This document shows positions 22,256 to 34,170 of a stretch of 64,000 bases of DNA, one piece after another. The notes below the pieces were generated by a model that did not search any database, was not told the DNA's origin, and was given only the letters and a program-made list of their open reading frames with translations. The stretch's first letter is position 1. Every line of letters starts with the position of its first letter. The position numbers and the translations under genes were made by a program. Source of the stretch: Apostichopus japonicus (lineage: Eukaryota; Echinodermata; Holothuroidea; Aspidochirotida; Stichopodidae); NCBI RefSeq assembly GCF_037975245.1, contig NC_092572.1:16560269-16624268 (forward strand), in the 5' to 3' direction.

Positions 22256-23464
22256 CTGAAAAATGAACGCAGAGAGGTTCTTGGTAAGCCATGGTTTTTT
22301 TTTTTAAGTATTCTTGAGTGGAGGGTATTTGCTATGGGTGAGGATAATCCGGAGGGTGGGGGAAGTCAATTCAATTAACTGTGAGAAATGTCATTGAATT
22401 AGGAACCACCTATGGCCTATTCTCATCTTTGTAGTAACTTTGTCACCTTGAGCTACGTGACAGTTCATAAGTAGGGGGGGTATATTCGAGTGGAATTTGG
22501 AATTCGAATCCCTGAATAGAGAAAGTTTACAAAAACTTGTTAATTTGCAGTCATTTTTTGTTATTGCTGTCACAAACAGAAATGGATACCCACTTTCTAT
22601 TATTTGTAGATGACAGAGACTGGTTCAATCACAGTCTACAAGGCCAGATAAACTCTTTATGTTTTTGCTTTCAATTTCTTTATTCTGACAAATTTCGATA
22701 GTACAAAAAACGGCAGTTTTGATCGGGCTTTTGATACTTCCTTGTGATCCCTGGACATCATACATTCAGCTACAAGCAAAAATAACTGTTGTCTGTCCTG
22801 TCCACCACAATAATCCTATTGTAATATTTTCAGACCCTAAGGGCTAATAGGTCTCTTCCCACACCCCCCCCCCCCAAAAAAAAAAAGGTGTGAAAAGGGA
22901 CGGTGCTGCTTCCAACCGAATGAATCTTTTCACTCATTGTTTAACCAAAAAGAAAAATTTGGGAAAGAAAACAACAGATTATTAATATAAAGGCCATATT
23001 TCTCTGAATCATTGTCTATGCTCTGATGGAATACATTTGTTCCAGTAGCAGGGTTCAATTCCCAGGTTCCAAATGGACACGGCAGTTTAATCTGCATTTT
23101 CCTGACGATCAGACCCAAAAGATAACATCGACATGTCTCTCCACCGTTATCCCAAAGAAGAACCCTTTCAGAAACTCAAGGGTACTAAAGGGATTTCTTC
23201 CTTTTAAATTAACCAGGGTCCTACACAAAATTAACAGGGTAGTAACATGATGGTCTCTGCCTGATTCCCCCTCCCCCCACCCAATTTCTTTTCTTAATTT
23301 TTTGGTATTCATCCTTTCATATATAGTCCATCTTGCATTTTGCCTTTTGAAAAACAAGAATCCTTAATCTTCATCCAAAGCAGCAAAAAGTTTCTTTCCA
23401 AACACAGTAAATTGAATATTATATTATTATTATGATTATTATTATATTATTATTAAGTACATAC
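22256..23464. other. SRP68 intron
   Basis: 1.2-kb intron between the two SRP68 exons. Contains a C-run plus A-run (22864-22886) and an ATT microsatellite (23416-23455). No other feature seen. Confidence 0.7.
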
Positions 23465-23543
23465 CTAGAATGGAGGCCACCTGAGCAGAGTACTTCAAGC
23501 CGTTGATATCTTGTGCAAGAGTGTCCAATTCCTCTACCTCCAC
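23465..23543 (-). CDS. SRP68: SRP68, penultimate coding exon
   Basis: Acceptor 'aatcaatag' ends at 23544 and a good donor (G|GTATGT) follows. The 26 codons plus one base read 'VEVEELDTLAQDINGLKY' and 'SAQVASIL', with the split Asp codon completed in the next exon. This aligns with the human SRP68 segment that reads roughly 'LPDVQELITQVRSEKCSLQ-AAAILD'. No further upstream SRP68 exon was found between here and 39 kb, where adducin exons begin. The rest of the gene is therefore missing, rearranged or elsewhere. Confidence 0.88.
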
Positions 23544-23559
23544 CTATTGATTAAATGAA

Positions 23560-23860
23560 ACCAAAATCTAATCATGATGTCTTCCACATTAAGTGTTTAG
23601 GGAGTGTCACTACCCGACAAGCCCTATAGGTTTTTTTTAGTACACTTCCTTTCACAAGTTTTGTTTCTTATCTCCTTCTATGTCATATGTCATACTTATG
23701 TTAAAATAGAACAAAAATCAATAAATGAAATGAAATAAATGAAATTAGTTACCTTTTTTTTTAATTCGCGTAAAAGTTTTGTTTTTGTTGTTGTTGATAT
23801 CAAAACAAAAGGAGTTTAACCCCTGGTCGACCTGGCGAGAGGTCCTACGGGGGATAATAA
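23560..23860. other. Non-coding stretch with retroposon-like tail
   Basis: 'tagtacacttcctttcacaa' and a tail rich in 'aaatgaaat' (23720-23748) look like a LINE 3' end. No coding signal. Confidence 0.35.
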
Positions 23861-24169
23861 GTTTGTTTTTATAGAATAGACATTTTTTTTTTTTTCTTGG
23901 AGAGGTTGTCTATGTTCAGTCAAGGAATTGCTGGTAAATGAAGTCTTATATATTTACATAGGACAGGATAGCCATAATGATACCCGAGGTCAGAGTCGAA
24001 GAGTCAATTAGGGAGGGATTTCTAAAGGAGAGGAATTTTTTAAGTACTGAGAGACGGAGTGGTTTCTATTGTTTGGGTAGGGAGTGGTTGTGGTTTCTAT
24101 TGTTTGGTAACAATATAATCTGTATATATAAGTATACTTGGGCCTAGACCCATTAAGGAAAGGATTTTT

Positions 24170-26935
24170 TTAATGGAATGAGACTTTAAGTAGTAACAAT
24201 TGTGAATACAGAAAGGGTTTGGTTTTTGGGTAGTGAGTTGTTGCGACTCTGTATTTCAGGGGGAGGTCTTCAATCAAAGGGTCGTTCTCGAGGTTGTTTT
24301 TGTATAACTTGGTGTTGAATTCTTCAAGTCGGGTGAAAGTAGATTTTGTTTCCTGCACGGAGAACGTACAAAGTAGCAATATAGGTAGGGATTTTGAGTG
24401 CGAGTCGATAAGCTGTGGTGTGGATTCTGTTTAAAATTTGTTTGTTGGGATTAGAGATGGTAAGCAGGGAGATTCTCCCGTAACTGAGAATCGGTTTTAC
24501 TTTGGATTTATAGATTTGGATAATTGTTTTTGGAGGGAAGTTATATTTGTGTGAGAGGATTTGAATGGATTTAAGTTGGAACCAGCAGCGTCCTGCAGTT
24601 CTGTTACAAAGTAGATTAAACGATAATTTGCTATCGAAAGTGGTACCAAGGAAGGTTGCATTAGGAGTAGCAGTGATTGAGGTGTTGAAAAGATTAATTT
24701 TGGAAATATGGTTATGGTACTTTGAGTTTATTATGGAGAAATTGGCTAGGTTAGATTTTGAGGGATATATTTTTGTTCTCCACATTGAGCACCAATTTTC
24801 GAGATGTGTAATTGCTCTTTTAATATTTAGTTCCGTCACATAGATATTTTTACTGGTGCTCCAAATGGCTATGTCGTCAGTGTACTCACTATAGTTGCAT
24901 TCAGATAGAGGGGGGATGTTCAAATCATTAACAAATAGGGTGCAGGGGAGGGGGCTGAGAACAGCGCCCTGTGGAGTACCTGCACCAAGTGGAATAGGTT
25001 TTGATTGTTGGTTTTTGTAGCATATTTTGGCATTGCGCTCACTAAAGAAAGAGGAAAGAAGTCTGGTGTAATTGGAGGGGAGATTAAAGTTAAGTAGTTA
25101 AATTCTTATGCCGTTGTGCCAAGTTTTGTTGAACGCCTTTTCGGCATCAAGGAAGAGGGCAGTGGTATCATGTTTTTTTATGAAGCCGATGCTTTCTTTG
25201 GAAAGGTGGAAAGTTTGGTTTATTGTAGATTTGTGTGCGCGGAATTAGCCTGACTGATACTGGCAAAGTGATTAATTTGCTCAAGGTGGTTTCTGGTGCG
25301 GTTATCTATAATTCTTTCGAAAATCTTACCTAAGGCTGGTAGGAGACTAATTGGTTGATAGTTTTGAATTTTGGTGTGTCTTTACTTATTTCGGTATTAA
25401 AATCATTTTGGCGGATTTCCACAGGGTTGGGAAATGACCCAGTCTAAGGAGTTTGTTAAATAATGGTAAAATATGAGAGTTAATGAATATCGGAGGCCGA
25501 CGGAGGGGAATCTTTTAGCATTAGGTCATTTATGTTGTCAAGACCAGGGGAGGAGGCATTTTTGCATATTCAGTGGCACTATACCAATCATTTATATCTA
25601 TTTCTTTGAGTAGAGGGATGTTTTTGTTGAGACATCCTTAGAAGTTGGGGATAAAGCTGGTTGCATTAGAGATAATTGTACGGTCTATTTTGTGTTGGAA
25701 TCTGTTATCGTATGGAGGGCCATCTAAGATATTGAATATAGTTTTCAAGTATGATTCACTAAGCTTTATTCGGTCTTAAGTTTTTGTGATGAGGTTACCT
25801 ACTTTATCTCTAAGGCATTCGTCTGTATTACCTGTGTTTGGGTTGTAATGGGTTTATGATATTTTTTTAATTTTTCCAAAAGTGTTTTGGGTTTTTGTCA
25901 TTAATGATTGAATCGCATTTGTTTTGGATTCGGTTTTGGTCGACTGCCGATATTTGTCTATTTATTTGTTTTTTTAGGTTGGTTAATTTAGGTTTTTAGA
26001 GTTGGATCTGGGGAGATCATATAGGTTCTATGTAGGCGACGTCTGAGTTATTTAGTGTAAGAATATTCCTATTTAGTTTTGGATTTCTGTTTTGTTTTTA
26101 ATGGGCAGTGTTGTTTGAAAGTATTAAAGATATGTTGGGCAATGCTGTCACAATATATGCCAATGTAATTTAGCTTGTTGTTGTGGTAATTGGCAATAGT
26201 GTTGTTTGTTATGATCCCTTTTTAAATGATGTCCAGTCTGTTTTATTGTAATTATACGTTAATTCGTTATTTTGGATGCGACTGAGGTTTATGTCTAGCT
26301 CAAAAAGGAGTGGAAAATGGTCACTGATTAGGTCATCTTCTAGGATTTGAATCGAATGAGTTTTAGTTGCAAGGTGGTTTGAGGTTATGGCGTAGTCAAG
26401 TAGTTCAGTATTATTGTTTATTGGGTTTATCCTAGTTTTGGTATTTTGGTTAATTATTGTTAAGTTGTGTTTATCACATATTTCTAAGAGGGATATGCCT
26501 TTTTCAGATATTTTGGTGCTACCAAAAATGATGTGGTGGGCATTTAAATCTCCTAGTAGTATTGTATTTTTATTAGAAATTTTTTTGATTGTGGATATGG
26601 GCTCATTTGGGGACTATAATAGCTAATAATGTGGAGAGGTTTATTGTCTCTTTCGAGTACAATTTCAATTGTTTGGGTTTGTTTGGGAGGAGGGTGGCTT
26701 TGAGGTTGTTTTTTTCAGCAATAAGTACTCCTCCCATAGAGCGAGAGATATTGCGTCTGAAAGTTTGGTAACCAGGGATGCTAAGGTGGGAATTTTTATT
26801 TAGTTTAGTTTCGTTTAACGAAATGATATCCGGGGAGTGGTTGGCGAACATAGTAAGTAGGAGGCTTAATTTTGGAAGGATACTGTTGATGTTTAGGTGG
26901 AGGAACTTGACCGAAGGAGGGAGTGTGCTTGTCAT
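24170..26935 (-). pseudogene. LINE ORF2 (endonuclease + reverse transcriptase), broken
   Basis: Starts 'MTSTLPPSVKFLHLNINSI' at 26935, overlapping the end of ORF1 by 4 bases. The apurinic-type endonuclease motif 'HSPDIISLNETKLNKNS' is visible. RT blocks in the middle are fragmented (25.2-25.6 kb, NYRP-type block as in the copy at 15.2 kb). The distal RT block with 'YTDDIAIWSTSKN' (24923 onward) and the post-RT part 'PILSYGRISLLTISNPNKQI' are open over 199 codons. The YxDD Asp pair is kept but other regions are frameshifted, so the protein is not made. Confidence 0.85.
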
Positions 26936-28030
26936 GTAGGTGATTGAGGGGGGCTAAATATTGAAGGATGGTGGAGACGTTCCATAATTACAGTTTCTGG
27001 GATATTTAAGTTTAGGTGTTTTAGTGCTAACACGGTGGCGTAACTGGCAAGGTCTTCAGATTTAATATTAATGTTGGCTTTTTGGAAGGTGTATTGTACT
27101 AATTCAATTACAAAGGTTGCGATATTAAGTTTTTTTTCAGTGACGATTTTATTTGTTATTTCAATTTTAGGGGTAAAATTGGTTACATTTGCGTAGGTTC
27201 TTTGTTCTTGTTGTTTGTTATTATTTTCAGTTTTAGCTTCTTTAAATTTTGGGCATCCTTTGTAAAGGGCGACATGAGTCCCTGAGCAATTGGCACATTT
27301 TGGGTTTTCTTTTGGTTTGGGACAGTCTTTAACTCTGTGGTTTTCGCCACATCTGAGACATATGGTTTGATTTTTGCAAGTATGGTGGGTGTGTCCAAAA
27401 AGTTGACATTTGAAACATTGAGTGATTTGGGGGGGTTCGTGGTATTCTTCTGTTTTGTGTTTAGAGTATCCTAAGTAGAAACCTTGTTTGATTAGGGATT
27501 GTTGAGGCTCTTGTTCTTCAAACGTCATTTTTACTTTCCAAGTTGTATTGTTTGTGGCATGACTAGTGAGTCTTTTAGTTTGTATTGGGGTGTATTCTTG
27601 GTCTTTGAGTTCTTGTTCAATATCTTTGATTTGAATTTCAGGGTTTATGCCACAGGCTACTACGGAGAAGTTTCTTTGTCATACTTTTTTTGGGATTCTT
27701 GGTTTGGGGTTGCCTAGTTTAGTCTTTTGAGTCCATGGTTTCAGGAGGATATTTGCAGATTTAGGGTCATGGGGGTGATTAGGATGTCGTTACTACGAAG
27801 ACGGTTTATATTTGAGATCATGGCATTTGGTTTTTCTTCATTGATTAGTTTAGCAAGTGTTTATTGGGTTTTTTGATAGTTCTGGTAAGATTCCTGATAC
27901 AATGATTGTTTGAGCGGACTTTTTGGTGGTTGGTTTGGAGTTAGGAGATGGGTTTATTTCAACGTAGATTGGACGTTGTCTTTTTTGGCTATTTTTGTAC
28001 AGGGATCCAGTCATTAATGTCTATGTCAAA
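26932..28030 (-). pseudogene. LINE ORF1 (zinc-knuckle gag-like), frameshifted
   Basis: The last 198 codons (27528-26932) are open and contain three CCHC knuckles: CFKCQLFGHTHHTC, CLRCGENHRVKDC and CANCSGTHVALYKGC. Upstream in other frames, 'SVVACGINPEIQIKDIEQEL' and 'RLTSHATNNTTWKVKMTFEE' form the RRM/PRE-like region that usually precedes the knuckles in Jockey-clade ORF1. ORF1 proteins bind the element's RNA. Single-base indels separate the pieces. Confidence 0.8.
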
Positions 28031-28070
28031 ATCAGAGAGGCTTAGGTTTTCGACTAGGGGGGCGGTTATA

Positions 28071-28690
28071 GGTGGGTAAGGGGTTGTCATATTGGCAAAA
28101 CAGCCCCTTCCTACGGGTTTTAAATGGCTTCTATACAATGAAATTGATCATAAACTTCACTTACCAGAAAGAATTAGTCTCCAGCCTAAGACGGCGGACA
28201 GAAAGAATAGGAACTCCTTTTGAAGAGACACACTATGAATCGAAAGTGTACTCGGCAGCGTTGTGTTGGTATCCAAGGACGCGTACGTTTTGTAAATGGC
28301 GAGTAAGTCATAGAGAGAAGGATGATGGGGTGGCGCTATGTCAAAAAGCTAACTGTTGGCCAACATAATCCACAGAATCCTAAGGAAAGGAGAGGAATGC
28401 AAAAGAAATTAGCCAGTTTTCTTCAAAGTAAGTCTCGTACATTTAGCACAAAACATTAAACACTAATTAGCAACTAATTCCAACAAATTTTAGGCTGTGA
28501 TTGAAACTTTACTGGTGGAAACATAATTAAATATATATTACATTTTTATGAACCTTTCTTTCTTATGACTAACCTTGACTGTATATTGCAGCTTTCCAGC
28601 TTAGCTGGTGTTTTTCCATCAAATCAGCTCATCTTTGAATTTTCTGATCTTGACAACAATCAACTGTCTTTTTAATTTACCACAACCCAG
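28071..28690. other. Probable LINE 5' UTR and flank
   Basis: GC-richer DNA (28160-28375) upstream of the minus-strand LINE ORF1. A 98-codon plus-strand frame here lacks recognisable features; I read this as LINE 5' UTR or flanking DNA. Confidence 0.4.
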
Positions 28691-29515
28691 ACCACACTAA
28701 TTGGCAACTCTTTCCAACAATCTAAGGCAACAATCATCAATTTAAGACAACCAAATTACTAATTACAAAATGATGCCAACAAACTAAGGCACCGGGGTCT
28801 CATTAATTTAGCACAAAACAGACCACACTAATTAGCAACTCATATCAATAAACTAAGGCAGAACTTATCAATTTAATACAAACACACCACACCAACTACC
28901 GACTGGTTCCAATAGGCTAAGGCTGAGGTCTTATACATTTAGCACAAAAATGTCTCCTACATTTCTAATTAAAAACTAATACCAATAAACTAAGGCACCA
29001 TGTCTCAATAATTTAGCACAAAAACAGACTACATTAATTAGTATCTCATGCCAATAAACTAAAACACCAATTAGCTTCATTTTGGTGTTGTCATGGTTGC
29101 TTGGAATGAGTGGAATGTGTTACTCTGTACAAACTATATCATGGAACTTGTTCAGCCTTTCTGTAAGAATAGTAGTTTAGCACAAAAAAAACAACATCAA
29201 ATACCGACTGGATCCAACAGGCTAAGGCACCATGTCTCATACATTTAGCACAAAAACAGACAACACCAAATACCGACTGGTTCGAACAGGCTAAGGCACT
29301 GTGTCTCGTACATTTAGCACAAAAACTGACCACACCAAATACCAACTTGTTCCAACAGGCTAAGGCACTGTGTCTCGTACATTTAGCACAAAAACTGACC
29401 ACAACAAATACCTTTTTCAATAGGCTAAGGCACTGTGTCTCGTACAGTTAGCACAAAAACAGACCACACCAAATACCGACTGGTTCCAACAGGCTAAGGC
29501 GTGTCTCCTACATTT
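28690..29515. repeat. 69-bp minisatellite, degenerate to the left
   Basis: 'gctaagg' recurs at 29221, 29290, 29359, 29424 and 29493 (steps 69, 69, 65, 69). Units share 'tttagcacaaaaac-gacca' and 'ccaacaggctaaggca'. More diverged copies run leftward to about 28690. Because 69 is divisible by three, a minus-strand frame (29420-29139) reads a 23-residue repeat with 'FCAKCTRHSALAC'; I treat it as a by-product of the repeat. Confidence 0.85.
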
Positions 29516-31167
29516 AGAAATGATCTTGACAACAATCAACTGTTGAGAGGACAAGACTGATGTTCATGATACTGGCTCACACTGATGTTTTCCTTGAATC
29601 TTACTTTTTCTCCAATTTCTGTTAATTCACCTCCAGATAACACTTCCAGATCTCTCTGTAGAGGACAGGCTTGAAGGATCTTCTCGTATTTGGTGGAGAT
29701 TATGATCTTTCAACCACTTCTTCTAAGCCTGATCCAGCTTCATTACAGACATCCAAGACTCACAATTTTCCTTCAATTTTCTTCATCTTCTTCTTTCACC
29801 TGAGACAGTATTGTAAAAGATAAGATTTCATATATTGGAAAGCAGATAGACATTGCAACTAGACTCATTTTTATACACTCCCTCCCTTCCTCCCCTCCCT
29901 CCCCCTGACTACCTAAACAACCCTGACTGCTGCCTCATTGATATAACTATGTATAAACAAATGTATATGATTGTGGTTTAATGGCAGAAATAAATGAAAC
30001 AAATACCTGAGCTTAAATATTTCTGTGTTACTATAGTAAACTGCATACCCAAACGGAAGCATTACAGAATCTTCAATGTCTCAGACCTCCAGCAGGATGT
30101 TACAGTCACAGTTCATGGAGTCTCCTTGTGAATCAGTGTGGCCAATGCAATGCTGTAAAGACAAATATCAAAGCAATATGTACAGTATATATATACCTTT
30201 GGTGTGAAATAAATGTTAGTATTTTTTTTAAAGTAGTTTTACATAAGATCATCTTCCAGTTTGCGTATGCAGATACCTTTTTGATGAATGTTTACAAACA
30301 TGAATAAACTGTACCTCTTTTTGTTACTAAGTGCCTGTTTATTTTTAATACTTGCAATATGACTCTTTAATGAACCTTACTAGACATTGCTATCAAACCT
30401 ATGGAGTACTTCGTAAAATGCCAAAACTTCCTTTGATGTATATTGTTCACTATAATGGTCAAGCTGATTGAAAGGAATGAATTCAACACAATTTGAGAAC
30501 ATTTCATCAGCCAAACAATTTGGAGAGCATTCATGAGGAACTGGAAAATTGAAAAATGTCTGAAATAATCATCATTCTTGAAACGAGAAACTTGACAAGT
30601 GAAATAAGGACCGACACTTAAGCTACAACATGTACACTTAGCAAAGATGAAAACTGGCTTTTCAGCCAATACACAAGTACCAACAACATATTAGTATATT
30701 CATGGTAAACCCTCATGTGCTTCCATGACTTCTAGCACCTGTGTAATAATATTCTATATCAACAAGGACAGAGATACTATATCTTGTACTTATCTCTCAA
30801 TACTCTTAATATGTGTTTACCATGAGTTGTGTTTCTCACAACTTTCAATCAATGTTTTCAAATTAAAAACCAAATTAAAGACAATTACTCAACAATGAGA
30901 GGTTGACTTAGCAAAGTTTGAATTCGGTTTAATAATAATCAAAGTTTCAGTGAAACAGTTCTGCAGACCATAAAATCATGCCTTAGGCATCAAAAGAAGG
31001 CTACAGTATGATCTGATAAAGATATGCCAAGAGTTGGACCAATACTGTTAAGCCTAGCGTCAGGTCAAAATTATGCTAGTTGATCAAATTAATACATGTA
31101 TATCAATTTAGTTGCCTATGCTAGGTAACATCAGCTTTCATGGAGAGTTTTCTCCATACTTGAACCA
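29516..31167. other. Non-coding stretch
   Basis: No recognised coding exon on either strand. Short exon-like segments (for example around 30061-30155, minus, after 'gtctttacag') have stops in their frames; a non-coding transcript is possible but not supported. Confidence 0.4.
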
Positions 31168-31175
31168 TCACTAAC

Positions 31176-32137
31176 CAGGCTTGGGGTAATCGTAATCAGT
31201 AATCGTAATCAATTATAATCGATTACATTTTTTGAAGTAATCGTAATCGATTACTTTTGTGTAATTACAAAGTAATCGTAATCGATTACAAGGGCAAAGT
31301 AATCGTAATCGTATTACATTTATGATTACAGTGAAATTTGAATGAGAAGGGCAAAATTAGTAGAAATGATTAAAACTAATTCTTACTATTTGCTTTTAGT
31401 GTGACCAAAGAAGTGTTCCTGCTTCTAGAATTCTCTAGCACAATAAACATAAATTACTGGGGATTTGATCGCCATATTCAAGGATTTTTATCACCTGAAT
31501 TATTCTGTTAAAAAAAAATCACTGCAAATTAAGTATTTTGGTGGATCAGAATTTGCTTTACCAGAGTTGACCACTTTTCGATGAAAATAATTTACTTTTA
31601 CTTTGGCCTTCCATGTCCCATGTACTGTGGAATGCCCCATATCAAAGCTGTTTAGTTTTATTTTGGTGTTATAATGTAAAAGAGTTTTTAGTTTTGCTGC
31701 TATGCAGAAACTATTAGTTTACAAAATATAGTGCTGCATGAAAATCTTCATTTGTTTTACTTTAGTATTTGTCTGTTTACTCTTTGTCTGTTTAAATTGT
31801 ATATTTTACTGGACTTATGGGTTACACATCTTAAACGTGTTAAGGCATAAATGTGTAATGCCTGGTAGGAATTGTAGATATACTTCCACAATTTTGTCCG
31901 TATATACTGTAAATGCCCTTCCTTTGCCCTATTTCATTGCCCTATTTCCCGGCAGAGAGTTATATTAAACAGATATGCAGAGGATTGTGCAAGTAACCAC
32001 AATGTAATCATGATTGTAATCACGATTACATTACAATGTAATCGTAATCGATTACTTCAACTTTAGGCTGTAATCGTAATCATACATTCTCAAGTAATCG
32101 TAATCGATTACATTCAGATGTAATCGCCCCAAGCCTG
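31176..32137. mobile_element. hAT-type MITE, 962 bp, with 8-bp TSD
   Basis: The left end CAGGCTTGGGG and right end CCCCAAGCCTG are perfect inverted ends. The 8-bp direct repeat 'tcactaac' flanks them exactly (31168-31175 and 32138-32145). An 8-bp duplication with CAG...CTG ends is characteristic of hAT elements (family knowledge). Subterminal regions (31187-31325 and 31995-32125) are full of GTAATCGATTAC and 'taatcgtaatc' palindromes in inverted arrangement. The 660-bp centre has no transposase, so it is non-autonomous. The perfect TSD implies a fairly recent insertion. Confidence 0.9.
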
Positions 32138-32145
32138 TCACTAAC

Positions 32146-34170
32146 ATCAATTAGACCACAGAGCTAGGCCTAATTGCTTGAGAATTTCATTTTACAAAGT
32201 ACCATTGCTTGTATAAGAAGCCTAGGATAGGCTAGTTCGTCCTCATCTCTATCTAGCCTTCGCTTTGGTAGGCTAGCCTAGGTTTCCCATTTTCATTTGG
32301 TGGTAGGCCTAGCCTGGGGCCATTTGTTCCCTCCCCTAACAACGTTATTTTCCTCCCACTTAAAAGTTGAGTAACTTACCTCCCCTACATCATAGGGGAG
32401 TCAAGTACGTTTTCACTGGAAACTAACATTTCCAGGGGAGTTAACTAAGGTTTTTCATGGGAGGCATATTGGCTAGGCTATGTGGAAAGAATAGATGTTG
32501 TAAGTGGAATAACTGTAAGAAAAGATTTAAAGGGAGAAAGGTAAAGTTTAAGGGTGAAAAATAACATGGTTAAGGAAACTAACATACTATTTTCAAGGGA
32601 GGAGACTGTTGTTCTGTAGGCTCTGACTGCATATTCTTGTAGAGTAAAGCTAAAGAAAGTTGTGATAGTATGAAAATAGAAAATGTGACCAGGTATCTTC
32701 CTTGTGTAACTGTTCAGTGATTGGAAGATAAAAAATGTTTGTGAATAGGCCGGATTGTTTGCATAGGATTGTATGCGAACATGGGGTAATTTACATGCGT
32801 GGAATTCATAGTGGTAATGGGTTGTTTGCTTGTATGGCATTCATTGTGGGAATGAAATAACATAGACAGTTTAGCCTATACAGTAGGTATGCCCTCCTTG
32901 GTTCCTCTCCTTGTTTTCCTATTTACCAGTTTCTTCAATTACTACAAGTACAAGTGTCTCTTTGAAATATGTTCCTTTCTTTCACCAAACTCTCCTAAAT
33001 CACAAGACACATTTACTACGTACAGTTGCTTCACTATACCTAAATTAATTCTTTCCACAGCCAAGCCGTCTTTCTTTCCTCCCCTGAAAACGTTGGTTTC
33101 AACCCCTGAAAATAATTTCAGGGAGGAAACTACTGTTTTTATTCTTGAGAAGTTGGAGAAGAAACCAACGGCCTTGCCTGTCATGATGGAAAAAAAAAAG
33201 GAAAGAAAGAGAGCTTTCATCCTAAACTAATTTGTCCGGCTGCGAGTTAGTTTCTTTAGGATGTGTTACTGTTAAGTGCTAGATGGCATAGCCTAGGCTA
33301 TGGTAGGCTACCCTGGTAGGAATTTAAAGACATTTAGGCCTAGGCTAATTAAGTTAGGCCTAGCCTAACTGTACTAGGCTAGCCTTAAACAGAAAGTAAT
33401 TAGGCCCAACCAGCTAGGTCTAGTATTTTGTCGGAAGATATAAAGTGACTTACTTTACTTACGTTAATTGTCTAGTGAATATCATATTAGGCCTAGATTA
33501 GCATTCCAACTAGTATAGACGCCAGTGCCTACGTGAGCTAGCCTATCGTTAGGCCTAAGCGATACTATTATATGATAGGCTAGCGTAATTTCTCACGCTC
33601 GCTGACACAAACAAGGTGAAGTACTAACTTGCTCCACAAAACTAATACACAACCTTCGAGCTGGCGAATATATCTGCCATTCACATTCTTTGGCAATTAC
33701 CCCCAATACAGAATAGGCTAGAAATTACAATTACGTATGAATTGTTAGCCAACGGCTGCCAAGAAGCGAACTGCACTGCTCGTGTAACCTTTCGTGAGCT
33801 TTATATACAGATCATAATTCGCGCTCCGTTGCTTAACCTTTGACCATGACCGTGTGCGTCTATGGCAAGCCATGTGGGACAAACACCGCATAATATATCA
33901 ACGTATTAATTGAAAAAAAATAATAAACTAGCAATGACATGCTAGATGCATATCCATTTGAAATCATTACATTTACAACGAAACAATTCAAATGGTCTCA
34001 TGACATAGGCCTAAGGTCATTAAACATGTTGGTCAAGATAATTTATTGAGTTCGCTGCGAATCTCGTCAGAAAAGTTGTTTTAATGACCAATATATCATT
34101 ACCCGAATGGGTTGGTCTGGCATTAGGCCTAGGCGGGACAGTAGGCCTACTGTCATGATCAACCCGGGGG
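32146..34170. other. TAGGCCTA-rich non-coding region
   Basis: Many occurrences of 'taggcctag', 'ctaggct' and 'gcctagcc' between about 32240-32310, 33280-33570 and 34120-34150. A CpG-containing segment at 33580-33880 could be a promoter or first exon, but no start codon with downstream exons can be shown. ORFs here have no recognisable features. Confidence 0.4.

Larger units (their letters stand above)
23880..28070 (-). mobile_element. Non-LTR retrotransposon (LINE, Jockey-like), near full length
   Basis: Minus-strand LINE with a gag-like ORF1 (three zinc knuckles), then ORF2 with endonuclease and reverse transcriptase. Frames are broken by indels throughout. The order and the two adjacent ORFs fit Jockey-related clades. 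It lies immediately upstream of the last SRP68 exons in the same orientation. A truncated relative is at 15186-16560. Confidence 0.88.

Noticed and set aside
28072-28368. 98-codon plus-strand ORF as an SRP68 or other gene exon
   Set aside because: No family match, wrong strand for SRP68, and it lies where the 5' UTR of the minus-strand LINE is expected.
29139-29420. Cys-rich repeat protein gene on the minus strand
   Set aside because: Wholly inside the 69-bp minisatellite whose period is a multiple of three; no start context or exon partners.
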